DNA of 64,000 bases from LD21 sp963715785 (GTDB taxonomy: Bacteria > Bacteroidota > Bacteroidia > Bacteroidales > VadinHA17), in contig OY970276.1 in the NCBI GenBank assembly GCA_963715785.1, positions 2,356,001-2,420,000 on the forward strand, in the 5' to 3' direction. Below the pieces are notes generated by a model. It worked only from the letters and a program-made list of their open reading frames with translations. It did no database searches and was not told where the DNA came from. The number at the start of each line of letters is the position of its first letter. Positions within the stretch are counted from its first letter, which is position 1. The translations under genes were made by a program, and so were the position numbers. This document shows positions 44,972 to 52,919 of this stretch, piece after piece.

Positions 44972-46375
44972 TTATAAAGGGATTTTTAATAATTTTGTAT
45001 CGGAGGAGCATGTAGATCCCGGACTTTGTGAAGTAATTTCACATTGGGACGAATCGTGTTCCTTCCTTTTTTTTGTCTGTTTTCTAGATATAGGTGCCTT
45101 TTCATCAAATTCCTGGTAACGCCGGCTCTTATTGATATTTGCATTTTCCTTTTGCAGTTTCTCCTGGTGTTTAGTTTTCGAGTGTTCGACATTTTGTTTG
45201 TCGATAATTGGATTAAACGCTTGTTTATTTTTGAGCATACCGTAAATAATCCTTAGTATTTTGTGCATACAGACGCCAATGGCTGCCATTTTACTCATTC
45301 CATGTGATACTTTTTTCTCATAAATCTCTCTTATTAAAGGATTATGAACGATAGCACTTTTTGCTATATTAAAGAGTATCTTTCGCATATTCTTACTGCC
45401 CTGTTTGCTCATCCGTACACCAATTATTTTATCTCCACTTTGCTTAAACTTAGGATGTAATCCAAAATAGCAGCTGATGCCTTTAGTCCTGGCAAAACGT
45501 TCAACGGTTTCTATTTCCAGTAACAAACCGATCGCTGATACAGTATCAATGCCAATAAAGGTCTTTAAAAGTTCAATCTCAGGGCAAGTAAGATCCCGTT
45601 CAATCAATTGCATTTGACTCTTAATATTTTGATCAAACGTTTTGATCTGAAGAGCAATTTGACTAACCAATATCTCGGCGTTCCGATCTGTCGCAGAAGC
45701 GATATTATGCTTCGCTTCTGCTATCAGCGTTTTTGCTCTTGCGAAGGACAGATATGGTATTTTTGCAAGTTTTTCAGCACTGGACCTGGCTAATTTATCC
45801 GACGTTGGGCATTTGATTATTAATTCAAGAAGCCAATTTGGAAGATCCCCTTTTTTATAACGCATCAAAGTCGGATTAGCGTTGTATAGGATTGTTTCCA
45901 GCTGATTAATGGTTTGTACCCTTTGCCGCTTTTGCATTTCAACAAAATTCCAATGGCGACAAAGAGATCTCCATTTATCATCCTGATCATACACAACATT
46001 CTCAGGATGATTGATCAAATATTCAGCAATACTTACTGCACTTATGGCATCTGTAACATTTCGTTTAAGTCCTGCTTTTCGGTTAAAGTTGACCCCTGCT
46101 GGATTGATTCGTGATACCTTAAGATTAAAAGTCTTTTGATAACCTTTCAGGGTATTTAACCAATTGTTTTCATATCCACCAGTGCTTTCTACAGCTGCAT
46201 AGATCTCACAGCCGGAATACTTATCAAAGTAAGCTTTAAGTAAAGCATAAAGCTTACAGTGACCGTCATGAGTGTCATCAAACTGAAAGTTTTCCAAAAC
46301 AGTTTGTTTCTTTTCTGAAAGGATTACCCAGTCGGCATATCCTTTACTTACGTCTCCTCCTAAGAAAAATTTCAT
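44972..46375 (-). CDS. IS110-family transposase (left copy)
   Basis: This 467-residue DEDD transposase has an N-terminal RuvC-like domain and a C-terminal Transposase_20 domain. D8 is in FLGGDVSKGYADW and E63 in AAVESTGGYENNW. The third and fourth acidic positions (normally DxxD) read N106-V-T-D109 in LKRNVTDAISA, so one expected Asp is Asn. The Tnp20 part includes FIGIDTVSAIGLLLEIE, ISCYFGLHPKFKQSG and the serine motif MSKQGSKNMRKILF. These enzymes recombine DNA with a bridge RNA made from the non-coding end of the element. The frame is intact. It is about 90% identical to the right copy. Confidence 0.93.
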   Translation of the reverse strand: MKFFLGGDVSKGYADWVILSEKKQTVLENFQFDDTHDGHCKLYALLKAYFDKYSGCEIYAAVESTGGYENNWLNTLKGYQKTFNLKVSRINPAGVNFNRKAGLKRNVTDAISAVSIAEYLINHPENVVYDQDDKWRSLCRHWNFVEMQKRQRVQTINQLETILYNANPTLMRYKKGDLPNWLLELIIKCPTSDKLARSSAEKLAKIPYLSFARAKTLIAEAKHNIASATDRNAEILVSQIALQIKTFDQNIKSQMQLIERDLTCPEIELLKTFIGIDTVSAIGLLLEIETVERFARTKGISCYFGLHPKFKQSGDKIIGVRMSKQGSKNMRKILFNIAKSAIVHNPLIREIYEKKVSHGMSKMAAIGVCMHKILRIIYGMLKNKQAFNPIIDKQNVEHSKTKHQEKLQKENANINKSRRYQEFDEKAPISRKQTKKRKEHDSSQCEITSQSPGSTCSSDTKLLKIPL

Positions 46376-46602
46376 AGAGCAAAGTTTTTGTTTTTACTTT
46401 TTCAGGCAACATCTTTCTCGTAAATACGGTTTCGAAAACGCATGTTATTTCCCGATTTTTTACCTGGTTGACATAATAAACTCTGTGACAGGTTCAATAG
46501 ACCTACAGCACAGAACATTATTGTCAATGAAGTAAAACAAAATGTTTCTAATTTTATATAGATATTTCAAAGAACAACAAACATACGAGTAACACAAAGG
46601 GG
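46376..46602 (-). ncRNA. Candidate bridge RNA / non-coding leader of the left IS110 copy
   Basis: The 227 bases before the transposase start show only about six differences from the corresponding leader of the right copy, whereas the coding parts differ at roughly one base in ten. IS110-group elements make their bridge RNA from this end. The leader contains AACTCTGTG (46479-46487 on the plus strand), which matches 9 bases of the element end plus the CACAGAG core on the opposite strand, a possible guide segment. RNA ends and loops are not determined. Confidence 0.5.
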
Positions 46603-46705
46603 CACAGAGTTATTTCGTTGAAAGTTTAACTTTTTTTGAAAAAAATATATAAAGTTCTTTGACATTTTGTAATCGGGAGTATTTAATATATTTCTTAATA
46701 CATAA

Positions 46706-48106
46706 TTATGGGATTTTTAATAATTTTGTATCGAAGGAGCATGTTGATCCCGTACTTTGTGAAGTTACTTCACATTGGGACAAATCGTGTTCCTTCCTTT
46801 TTTTTGTCTGTTTCCTCGAGATAGGTGCTTTTTCATCAAATTCCTGATAACGCCGGCTTTTGTTGATATTTGTGTTTTCATTCTGTAGTTTTTCCTCATG
46901 CTTAGCTTTAGAGTGTTCGACATTTTGTTTGTCAATCACTGGATTGAAAGCTTGTTTGTTTTTAAGCATCCCATAGATTATCCGTAGTATCTTATGCATG
47001 CAGACGCCAATGGCAGCCATTTTATTCATTCCATGCGATACTTTTTTCTCATAGATCTCTTTTATTAAAGGATTTCTAACGATAGCAGTTTTAGCTATGT
47101 TAAAGAGTATCTTCCTCATGTTTTTACTGCCTTGTTTGCTCATGCGGACACCTATTATTTTATCTCCGCTTTGCTTAAACTTAGGATGTAAACCAAAATA
47201 GCAGCTAATGCCTTTGGTTCTGGGAAAACGTTCAACTGTTTCTATCTCAAGTAACAGCCCAACTGCTGATACAGTATCAATGCCAATAAATGTCCTTAAA
47301 AGTTCAATCTCAGGACAAGTTAGATCCCGTTCAATCAGTTGCATTTGACTTTTTATGTTTTGATCAAACATCTTGATTTGAAGGGCAATTTGACTAACCA
47401 ATATCTCGGCGTTCCGATCTGTCGCAGAAGCGATATTTTGCTTCGCTTCTGCTATCAGCGTCTTTGCTCTTGCTAAGGTCAGATATGGTATTTTAGCAAG
47501 TTTTTCAGGCCTGGACTTAGCTAATATATCCGATGTTGGGCAGATGATTATTAGCTCAAGAAGCCAATTTGGGAAGTCACCCTTCTTGTAGGCCATCAAA
47601 GTAGGATTTGCGTTGTAAAGGATTGTTTCCAATTGATTAATGGTCTGTACTCTTTGCCGTTTTTGCATTTCAACAAAATTCCAATGCCGACAAAGAGATT
47701 TCCATTTATCATCCTGATCATACACAACATTCTCTGGATGATTGATTATGTATTCCGCTATACTTACTGCACTTATGGCGTCTGTTACATTTCGTTTCAA
47801 TCCCGCTTTTCGGTTATAGTTAACCCCTGCAGGATTGATTCGCGACACCTTAAGATTAATAAATTTCTGAAAGCCTTTAAGGGTATTAAACCAATTGTTT
47901 TCATACCCTCCAGTGCTTTCAACTGCTGCATAGATCTCACACCCCGGATGTTTGTCAGAGTAAACTTCAAGCATAGAATAAAGTTTACAATGACCATCAT
48001 AAGTGTCGTCAAGCTGGAAGTTTTCCAAAACAGCTTGTTTCTTTTCTGAAAGGATAACCCAGTCGGCATATCCCTTACTTACATCTCCTCCTAAGAAAAG
48101 TTTCAT
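46706..48106 (-). CDS. IS110-family transposase (right copy)
   Basis: This 466-residue transposase is a close paralogue of the left copy with the same domain order and an intact frame. Differences cluster in the N-terminal part (TYDGHCKLYSMLEVYSD against THDGHCKLYALLKAYFD). It shares the unusual LKRNVTDAISA with Asn at the third acidic position, and the serine motif MSKQGSKNMRKILF. The shared Asn argues against a random inactivating mutation in one copy. The level of divergence means the tandem is not a very recent duplication. Confidence 0.93.
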   Translation of the reverse strand: MKLFLGGDVSKGYADWVILSEKKQAVLENFQLDDTYDGHCKLYSMLEVYSDKHPGCEIYAAVESTGGYENNWFNTLKGFQKFINLKVSRINPAGVNYNRKAGLKRNVTDAISAVSIAEYIINHPENVVYDQDDKWKSLCRHWNFVEMQKRQRVQTINQLETILYNANPTLMAYKKGDFPNWLLELIIICPTSDILAKSRPEKLAKIPYLTLARAKTLIAEAKQNIASATDRNAEILVSQIALQIKMFDQNIKSQMQLIERDLTCPEIELLRTFIGIDTVSAVGLLLEIETVERFPRTKGISCYFGLHPKFKQSGDKIIGVRMSKQGSKNMRKILFNIAKTAIVRNPLIKEIYEKKVSHGMNKMAAIGVCMHKILRIIYGMLKNKQAFNPVIDKQNVEHSKAKHEEKLQNENTNINKSRRYQEFDEKAPISRKQTKKRKEHDLSQCEVTSQSTGSTCSFDTKLLKIP

Positions 48107-48321
48107 AGATAAAAGTTTTGTTTTTACTTTTCAGGCAACATCTTTCTCGTAAATACGGTTTCGAAAACGCATGTTATTTCCCGATTTTTTACCTGGTTGA
48201 CATAATAAACTCTGTGACAGGTTCAATAGACCTACAGCACAGACCATTATTGCCAATGAAGTAAAACAAAATGTTTCTAATTTTATATACATATTTCAAA
48301 GAACAACAAACATACGAGTAG
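48107..48321 (-). ncRNA. Candidate bridge RNA / non-coding leader of the right IS110 copy
   Basis: These 215 bases are the counterpart of the left leader, about 97% identical to it. AACTCTGTG is conserved at 48208-48216, with the surrounding palindrome-like GGTTTCGAAAACG and TTACCTGGTTGACATAATAA kept in both copies. The high conservation of a non-coding region supports a functional RNA. Boundaries are estimated from the element ends only. Confidence 0.5.
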
Positions 48322-48328
48322 CACAGAG

Positions 48329-48346
48329 GACTTTTGAGACGGCCTC
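48329..48346 (+). repeat. Right arm of the interrupted palindrome
   Basis: GACTTTTGAGACGGCCTC pairs with 44753-44770 (one G-U) and is followed by TTGTTATTG. The same AAGCCGTCTCA-type stem recurs as terminators at 52630-52666 and 52846-52887. Confidence 0.75.
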
Positions 48347-48623
48347 TTGTTATTGTGACAATGCGATGAAATTAGGAAATATGTATCTTTACAGATAAAT
48401 TAAATAGTTTTATTACAAGTAAACAAAAACCTGCTTTTTTGTGTTATAGAATTATTCTTGTTTCAGAGAGCATGCACAATAGTTGTATTAACCGGCCGCA
48501 AAGAGTTGAGTCATTTGCTGAAGCAAAAATACCTGATATTATCTCGTTTATATTTGATTGATTCAATATATTTAGGATATTAGTTTTGTATTACTGTGTA
48601 AGAAACAAATATCACCATGACCA

Positions 48624-48637
48624 GTGATAAAGATCAA
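48624..48637 (+). promoter_or_regulatory. FNR-like operator upstream of the cytochrome operon
   Basis: GTGATAAAGATCAA matches the FNR/CRP-type consensus TTGAT-N4-ATCAA at 9 of 10 fixed positions. It lies about 109 bases before the lipoprotein cytochrome gene, in a 400-base gene-free region (48347-48745) that otherwise shows only AT-rich sequence. A Crp/Fnr regulator is encoded 5.7 kb downstream. Confidence 0.5.
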
Positions 48638-48745
48638 TTTTTTACATGATAAAGAGCATGCTAATTCCTGAATTTTGGGTCGTATAAAAAACTATTAATC
48701 AGGATAATCAGATATCTTTGTGAATAAATTAACAACGTTGAAAAT

Positions 48746-49126
48746 ATGAATCAGAAATTGAAAAGAATAAGACAGATATTCGTAGCATTCATTCTGATTG
48801 CGGGAATTTATGGATTTTCCTCATGCGAGAAAATTTCATATCCTGAACGGCCTGTCGATCCTAATGCCACATGGCACTTATCTTCCGACATCCAGCCTAT
48901 CTTCAATTCGAAGTGTATTGAATGCCATGGAGGTGTTCAGGCTCCTGATCTTCGCAGCGGAAAGTCCTATACTTCTCTGACTAAAGCAGGATTTGTCAAT
49001 CAGCCCGGAACGACCAGCATCTTATACATTCAGATAACAACAAATACTGATCATATTCCCCGAACAACCTCAGCAGAGAAGCTTGAGATTCTTTACTGGA
49101 TAAACCAGGGAGCCCTTAATAATTAA
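48746..49126 (+). CDS. Monoheme cytochrome c lipoprotein
   Basis: This 126-residue protein has a lipoprotein signal (FILIAGIYGFSSC, lipobox FSSC) and a single CxxCH heme site, NSKCIECHGGVQAPDL. The sequence around it (DIQPIFNSKCIECHGG, then PGTTSILYIQI and LEILYWINQGA) resembles the planctomycete-type cytochrome c1 pattern also seen in Bacteroidota. It is probably anchored to the outer or inner membrane. It is the first gene of a rightward cluster, 30 bases before the beta-barrel gene. Confidence 0.82.
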   Translation: MNQKLKRIRQIFVAFILIAGIYGFSSCEKISYPERPVDPNATWHLSSDIQPIFNSKCIECHGGVQAPDLRSGKSYTSLTKAGFVNQPGTTSILYIQITTNTDHIPRTTSAEKLEILYWINQGALNN

Positions 49127-49156
49127 AAATATCCTAACCTGATAAAACCTAACAAA

Positions 49157-50023
49157 ATGAAAAAATTCTTAATACTATTGACATTATCATTAAGCATAAC
49201 TTCTTTGTTTGCACAGGTAGATTCTCTTCCCCAGGCGACTTCAAAACCGGTCAGGTTTACTTTTGGTTCTCTCACCCTGATTGATATGAATACCACTGAA
49301 ACACCGTACAAGGGCGGCCTTCAGCTTGAGATTCATCACCGTTTCAGCCTGATCCAAAACTATCATAACATTTTTGGCATTTATGGTTCTGCCAATACAA
49401 GAATAGGACTGAATTATGGAATCACCGACAGGTTAATGGTAGGCGTTGGGACCACAAAAGAAAATCAGCTTCAGGATATTCAATGGAAATATCTTATTCT
49501 TCAGCAGACGGAGGACAATAAGATGCCTGTCTCACTTTCATATTATGGGAATATGGTTATCGATTTACGGTCTGAAGATGCATTTGGACCGGCTGATCAG
49601 TTCAGGCAGATTCACAGGTTATCTTATTTCACGCAATTTATCGTGGCCCGTAAAATAAACAAGGTTCTCTCAGTTGAAATAGCTCCGTCAGTCTCATATT
49701 TCAATTCAGTGCCACAGAATGTCGATTCCACAAGAGGATATAAGAATTTCAACATAGGGATCTCAGCAGGTGCCCGTGCAAATTTATTCGGCTCACATTC
49801 GGTAATCGTGGAGTATGATCAGCTGCTGACGAAACAGGATATAGCTGTACAGCCGAAACCAAATCTTTCACTCGGTTGGGAAATAAATACAGCGACTCAT
49901 ACATTCCAGATATTTGTTGCAAACTATAACCAGATTATAAATCAGAGGAATTTCGTTTTCAACACAAATGATTTCAAGTCAAGTGAATGGCTGGTAGGGT
50001 TTAATATTCACGTTAGATTCTAA
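49157..50023 (+). CDS. DUF5777-like outer membrane beta-barrel protein
   Basis: This 288-residue protein has a signal peptide (LLTLSLSITSLFAQ) followed by an all-beta mature part with repeated amphipathic strands (HRFSLIQNYHNIFGIYGSAN, GLNYGITDRLMVGVG, ASVIVEYDQLL-like strands) and a terminal Phe (GFNIHVRF). It resembles the DUF5777 family of Bacteroidota barrels that are found next to c-type cytochrome genes. Its function is unknown; here it lies between a heme lipoprotein and a seven-heme cytochrome, so a role in an outer-membrane electron conduit is a reasonable inference. Confidence 0.75.
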   Translation: MKKFLILLTLSLSITSLFAQVDSLPQATSKPVRFTFGSLTLIDMNTTETPYKGGLQLEIHHRFSLIQNYHNIFGIYGSANTRIGLNYGITDRLMVGVGTTKENQLQDIQWKYLILQQTEDNKMPVSLSYYGNMVIDLRSEDAFGPADQFRQIHRLSYFTQFIVARKINKVLSVEIAPSVSYFNSVPQNVDSTRGYKNFNIGISAGARANLFGSHSVIVEYDQLLTKQDIAVQPKPNLSLGWEINTATHTFQIFVANYNQIINQRNFVFNTNDFKSSEWLVGFNIHVRF

Positions 50024-50044
50024 TTCTGTCAAGAATATTCCGTA

Positions 50045-51046
50045 ATGAAATTATTCAAGATCAGGTCAGGAGTCCTGTTGATTATTATCAATTTATTTTC
50101 TTTTGTTTCTTCCGGATATCCTTCTTCATCCGGGGACAATGGCAATATTCAGGATACTTCAACATTTGTCTCGAAGTTTGAAGCCGACAATAACCGATGC
50201 TTTAAATGTCATGGGCAGGATAGATACGAATATACAAATGAAACGTCAGGACAAGTGATAAAGGATATAATGTGTTCTGAGCGGATTGTTCGCAAAAAGG
50301 ATTTCTATTCATCAAATCACAGAAGCTTTAGCTGCACCGATTGTCATTCTGAAGAATACACAAAATTTCCTCATTCAGGTACACTGAGGATGGAACAGAT
50401 GTATAACTGTATTGATTGTCATGGAGGCGATCCGAAATTTGCTCAGTATCATTTTGAAGAGATTGAAGCTGAGTATCAGAAAAGCGTTCACTTTAAGATG
50501 GAGAAGGAAGGATTCACCTGCTGGAAATGTCATAATCCCCATACATACAAAATTACTGTGCGTAACAGCACTAACCTTAAAGAGACAATAGCCTATGATA
50601 ACGCAATTTGTCTTAACTGCCACTCCGATTACAGTAATTTTCAGCTCCTTAGCGATAAGGCTGAGATCGATTTAATTCAGAAACACGAATGGCTTCCCAA
50701 TCAGGCCCTGCATTTTGCCAATGTCAGATGTATCGAATGTCATACTAAGGCAGATAACAATATCCCTGTGGCTCATCATATATTACCGAAAGAAGAAGCT
50801 GTCAGGTTATGTAATGAATGTCATTCAAAAAACTCTATACTTATGGCCTCACTATATAAATTTGAATCTAAAGAACAACGTCGGGTTGGATTTTTAAACG
50901 GCATTATTTTAAACTCATCATATATTATCGGCGCCAACAGGAACGAGTATCTGAACATTATCAGCGTGATACTATTTTTTGTGGTAATTCTTATAATCGG
51001 AGTTCATATTATATTCAGATTAAGAAAAAAAATCAAAAATCATTAA
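50045..51046 (+). CDS. Seven-heme c-type cytochrome with C-terminal membrane anchor
   Basis: This 333-residue periplasmic cytochrome has an N-terminal signal (LLIIINLFSFVSSGYPSS) and seven CxxCH sites: CFKCH, CTDCH, CIDCH, CWKCH, CLNCH, CIECH and CNECH. A C-terminal membrane helix (IISVILFFVVILIIGVHIIF) with a basic end (RLRKKIKNH) anchors it to the inner membrane. With the diheme cytochrome b encoded 11 bases downstream it probably forms a quinol-oxidising electron exit module, comparable in role to NapC/CymA-type cytochromes but of different architecture. Confidence 0.88.
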   Translation: MKLFKIRSGVLLIIINLFSFVSSGYPSSSGDNGNIQDTSTFVSKFEADNNRCFKCHGQDRYEYTNETSGQVIKDIMCSERIVRKKDFYSSNHRSFSCTDCHSEEYTKFPHSGTLRMEQMYNCIDCHGGDPKFAQYHFEEIEAEYQKSVHFKMEKEGFTCWKCHNPHTYKITVRNSTNLKETIAYDNAICLNCHSDYSNFQLLSDKAEIDLIQKHEWLPNQALHFANVRCIECHTKADNNIPVAHHILPKEEAVRLCNECHSKNSILMASLYKFESKEQRRVGFLNGIILNSSYIIGANRNEYLNIISVILFFVVILIIGVHIIFRLRKKIKNH

Positions 51047-51057
51047 AGGATAATAAA

Positions 51058-51675
51058 ATGTATCTCTACCCAAAATGGATCAGAGTCTGGCATTTGATAA
51101 ATGCGGCAATGTTTCTCATACTCATCACAACAGGCTTAAGCATGCAATACACCGATAAGGAGAATGCATCATATGTTGTCGGGTTTGCAAAGGCAGTGAG
51201 ATGGCATAATTTTGCAGCTATGATACTGATTTTGAATTATATAATTTTTGTTACCGGGAATTTGCTCACTAAAAATGGCAGATATTACAGAATAGGGAAA
51301 AAAGGCTTTATCTCAAATCTTAAAAAACAGTTTATATATTATTCCATAGGAATGTTCAAAGGAGAGAAACATCCGTTTCCCGTGACAGAAGAGTCAAAAT
51401 TCAATCCCCTGCAAAAAATAACTTATGTTCTCGCTTTATATGTTGCTATTCCCCTTCTCATTATTTCAGGTATAGGATTGCTTCTGCCAGAGATCACAAT
51501 TAAAACATTTTTTGGTGTAAGCGGACTCATTCTCACCGATATTCTCCATATCACCATGGGCTTCTCACTTTCAATATTTATGATAATTCATATCTATACC
51601 TGCACGCTGGGATCAAAATGGACTTCTCTGTTCCGTGGTATTATAACAGGTTATCATGTATCTGAGGATGAATAA
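51058..51675 (+). CDS. Membrane cytochrome b (PF01292-like)
   Basis: This 205-residue protein has four membrane helices with candidate heme b ligands: VWHLINAAMFLILITTGL (helix 1), VRWHNFAAMILILNY (helix 2), DILHITMGFSLSIFMIIHIY (helix 4). It is like the cytochrome b subunits of hydrogenases and formate dehydrogenases that pass electrons between quinone and a periplasmic partner. It follows the seven-heme gene by 11 bases, so the two probably form one complex. Confidence 0.88.
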   Translation: MYLYPKWIRVWHLINAAMFLILITTGLSMQYTDKENASYVVGFAKAVRWHNFAAMILILNYIIFVTGNLLTKNGRYYRIGKKGFISNLKKQFIYYSIGMFKGEKHPFPVTEESKFNPLQKITYVLALYVAIPLLIISGIGLLLPEITIKTFFGVSGLILTDILHITMGFSLSIFMIIHIYTCTLGSKWTSLFRGIITGYHVSEDE

Positions 51676-51745
51676 TTAATAATCGTTTTTCCGATTAAAA
51701 CTGCTATAAAATTTGTATATTTATTGTCATTAAAAATTCAGGAGT

Positions 51746-52141
51746 ATGAAAAGCTTAAAATTATTTTTTGTGTGCTCATTGATAATTGCCGGTACACTCC
51801 CTTTGGTTGCTCAACCTAAGCCCTGGGTGGTCCCGGCCAACTTCAAAACAATGAAAAATCCTGTAGCTGCAGGCGAGACAAGCACAAAAGCAGGACTTGC
51901 ACTGTATACGAAAAACTGTGCCTCCTGCCATGGAAGAGCCGGTTTGGGCGATGGAGTAAAGGCCAGGGCTCTGAAAACCTTCCCTGGAGATTTTTCAAAA
52001 GCCGACTTTCAGAAACAAACTGATGGTGATCTGTTCTATAAATCAAAATTCGGAAGGGATGAGATGCCAAAATATGAGGGCAAACTCACGGATGATGATA
52101 TCTGGAATATTGTAAATTACATGAGAACACTGAAAAAATAG
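51746..52141 (+). CDS. Monoheme cytochrome c (tandem paralogue 1)
   Basis: This 131-residue periplasmic cytochrome has a signal peptide (CSLIIAGTLPLVAQ), one CxxCH (NCASCHGRAGLGDGVKAR) and a likely axial Met in DEMPKYEGKLTDDDIW. The fold is the class I type (PF13442). It is strongly similar to the next gene over its whole length (both contain KPWVVPANFK and NPVA), so the pair arose by tandem duplication. It is likely a soluble electron shuttle. Confidence 0.9.
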   Translation: MKSLKLFFVCSLIIAGTLPLVAQPKPWVVPANFKTMKNPVAAGETSTKAGLALYTKNCASCHGRAGLGDGVKARALKTFPGDFSKADFQKQTDGDLFYKSKFGRDEMPKYEGKLTDDDIWNIVNYMRTLKK

Positions 52142-52198
52142 ATTTTCCCCGGACTGCTTAACAATTGCACGATAATTGCACTCATAAAACTAAAATGC

Positions 52199-52600
52199 AT
52201 GATTATGAAAACAACTAAACTTCTTTTTGTGAGCTCACTGGTTTTGCTCCTCAGTGCAACTCTGGTTGCCCAGCCAAAACCATGGGTTGTTCCTGCTAAT
52301 TTCAAATCAATGAAAAACCCGGTTGCCCAGAGTGAGGCAAGTGCCAAAGCCGGTATGGCTCTTTTTACAAAGAATTGCTCATCCTGTCATGGGAAAACGG
52401 GGTTGGGTGATGGTGTAAAAGCCAGAACACTTAAAGATTCACCCGGCGATTTCACAAAACCCGCATTCCAAAGCCAGGCTGATGGCGAACTCTTATACAA
52501 AACCAAAACCGGAAGAGGCGATATGCCTAAGTATGAAGGGAAATTAGCTGATGAAGATATTTGGAACATAATTAACTACCTGAGAACCCTTAAGAAATAA
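52199..52600 (+). CDS. Monoheme cytochrome c (tandem paralogue 2)
   Basis: This 133-residue protein is the second copy of the pair. It has a signal peptide (LLFVSSLVLLLSATLVAQ), CxxCH in NCSSCHGKTGLGDGVKAR and an axial Met candidate in GDMPKYEGKLADEDIW. An ATG two codons later (52205) would also serve. A terminator follows at 52630-52666. The 57-base gap to the first paralogue includes no obvious terminator, so both may be made from one transcript. Confidence 0.9.
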   Translation: MIMKTTKLLFVSSLVLLLSATLVAQPKPWVVPANFKSMKNPVAQSEASAKAGMALFTKNCSSCHGKTGLGDGVKARTLKDSPGDFTKPAFQSQADGELLYKTKTGRGDMPKYEGKLADEDIWNIINYLRTLKK

Positions 52601-52629
52601 TTCCCGGCCAGGAATTGGCATAATTGAAG

Positions 52630-52666
52630 AAGCTGTCTCATAACTATAAGTGAGACGGCTTTTTTA
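52630..52666 (+). terminator. Rho-independent terminator after the cytochrome pair
   Basis: AAGCTGTCTCA (52630-52640) pairs with TGAGACGGCTT (52651-52661) with one G-U pair, and six T residues end the motif. The stem sequence belongs to the same AAGCYGTCTCA group as the IS110-interrupted palindrome and the hairpin at 52846-52887. Confidence 0.85.
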
Positions 52667-52845
52667 TTGATACCCCGATATTCCCCCCGATCTGCTTCGT
52701 GAAGAGAGGGTATCATGTGATCTCCCCTTTTTACATGGCCGGGCGTTAAGAAATAACCCGGTGGGCTGTTTCAGGGAAGAGCCGGATTGATGCCAGTCGA
52801 GACACGACAATCGAGGGAGCGGTAAATGGATTCAAGGAATGGTAA

Positions 52846-52887
52846 AATGAAAAGCCGTCCCAAATTCAGATTTGAGACGGCTTCATT
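52846..52887 (-). terminator. Rho-independent terminator of the six-heme cytochrome gene
   Basis: Read on the minus strand, GAAGCCGTCTCAAA (arm ending 52885) pairs with TTTGGGACGGCTTTTC (from 52865 downward) and runs into a T-rich stretch. It lies 33 bases beyond the stop at 52920. The 319 bases between the two cytochrome genes hold these two terminators and no gene. Confidence 0.75.
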
Positions 52888-52919
52888 CCTTAAATATTAA
52901 GATAGGTTAATCGTCAGGA

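Larger units (their letters stand above)
44870..46602 (-). mobile_element. IS110-family insertion sequence, left copy
   Basis: The element is defined by alignment to its neighbour: shared sequence begins at CACAGAGTTATTTCG (44870) and ends at CATACGAGTAACACAAAGG (about 46600). It is 1733 bases with one transposase gene on the minus strand, 95 bases of trailing and 227 bases of leading non-coding sequence. It has no terminal inverted repeats, as expected of IS110. CACAGAG occurs at both outer ends and at the junction with the right copy, so it is the likely recombination core. Confidence 0.85.
46603..48328 (-). mobile_element. IS110-family insertion sequence, right copy in tandem
   Basis: This second element abuts the first with no spacer other than the shared CACAGAG core (46603-46609) and ends at the core copy at 48322-48328. 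It has the same orientation and layout as the left copy. The tandem arrangement places the right copy's 3' end against the left copy's 5' leader, recreating the end-to-end junction that in circular IS110 intermediates drives expression. Sequence beyond 48328 returns to the interrupted palindrome. Confidence 0.85.
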
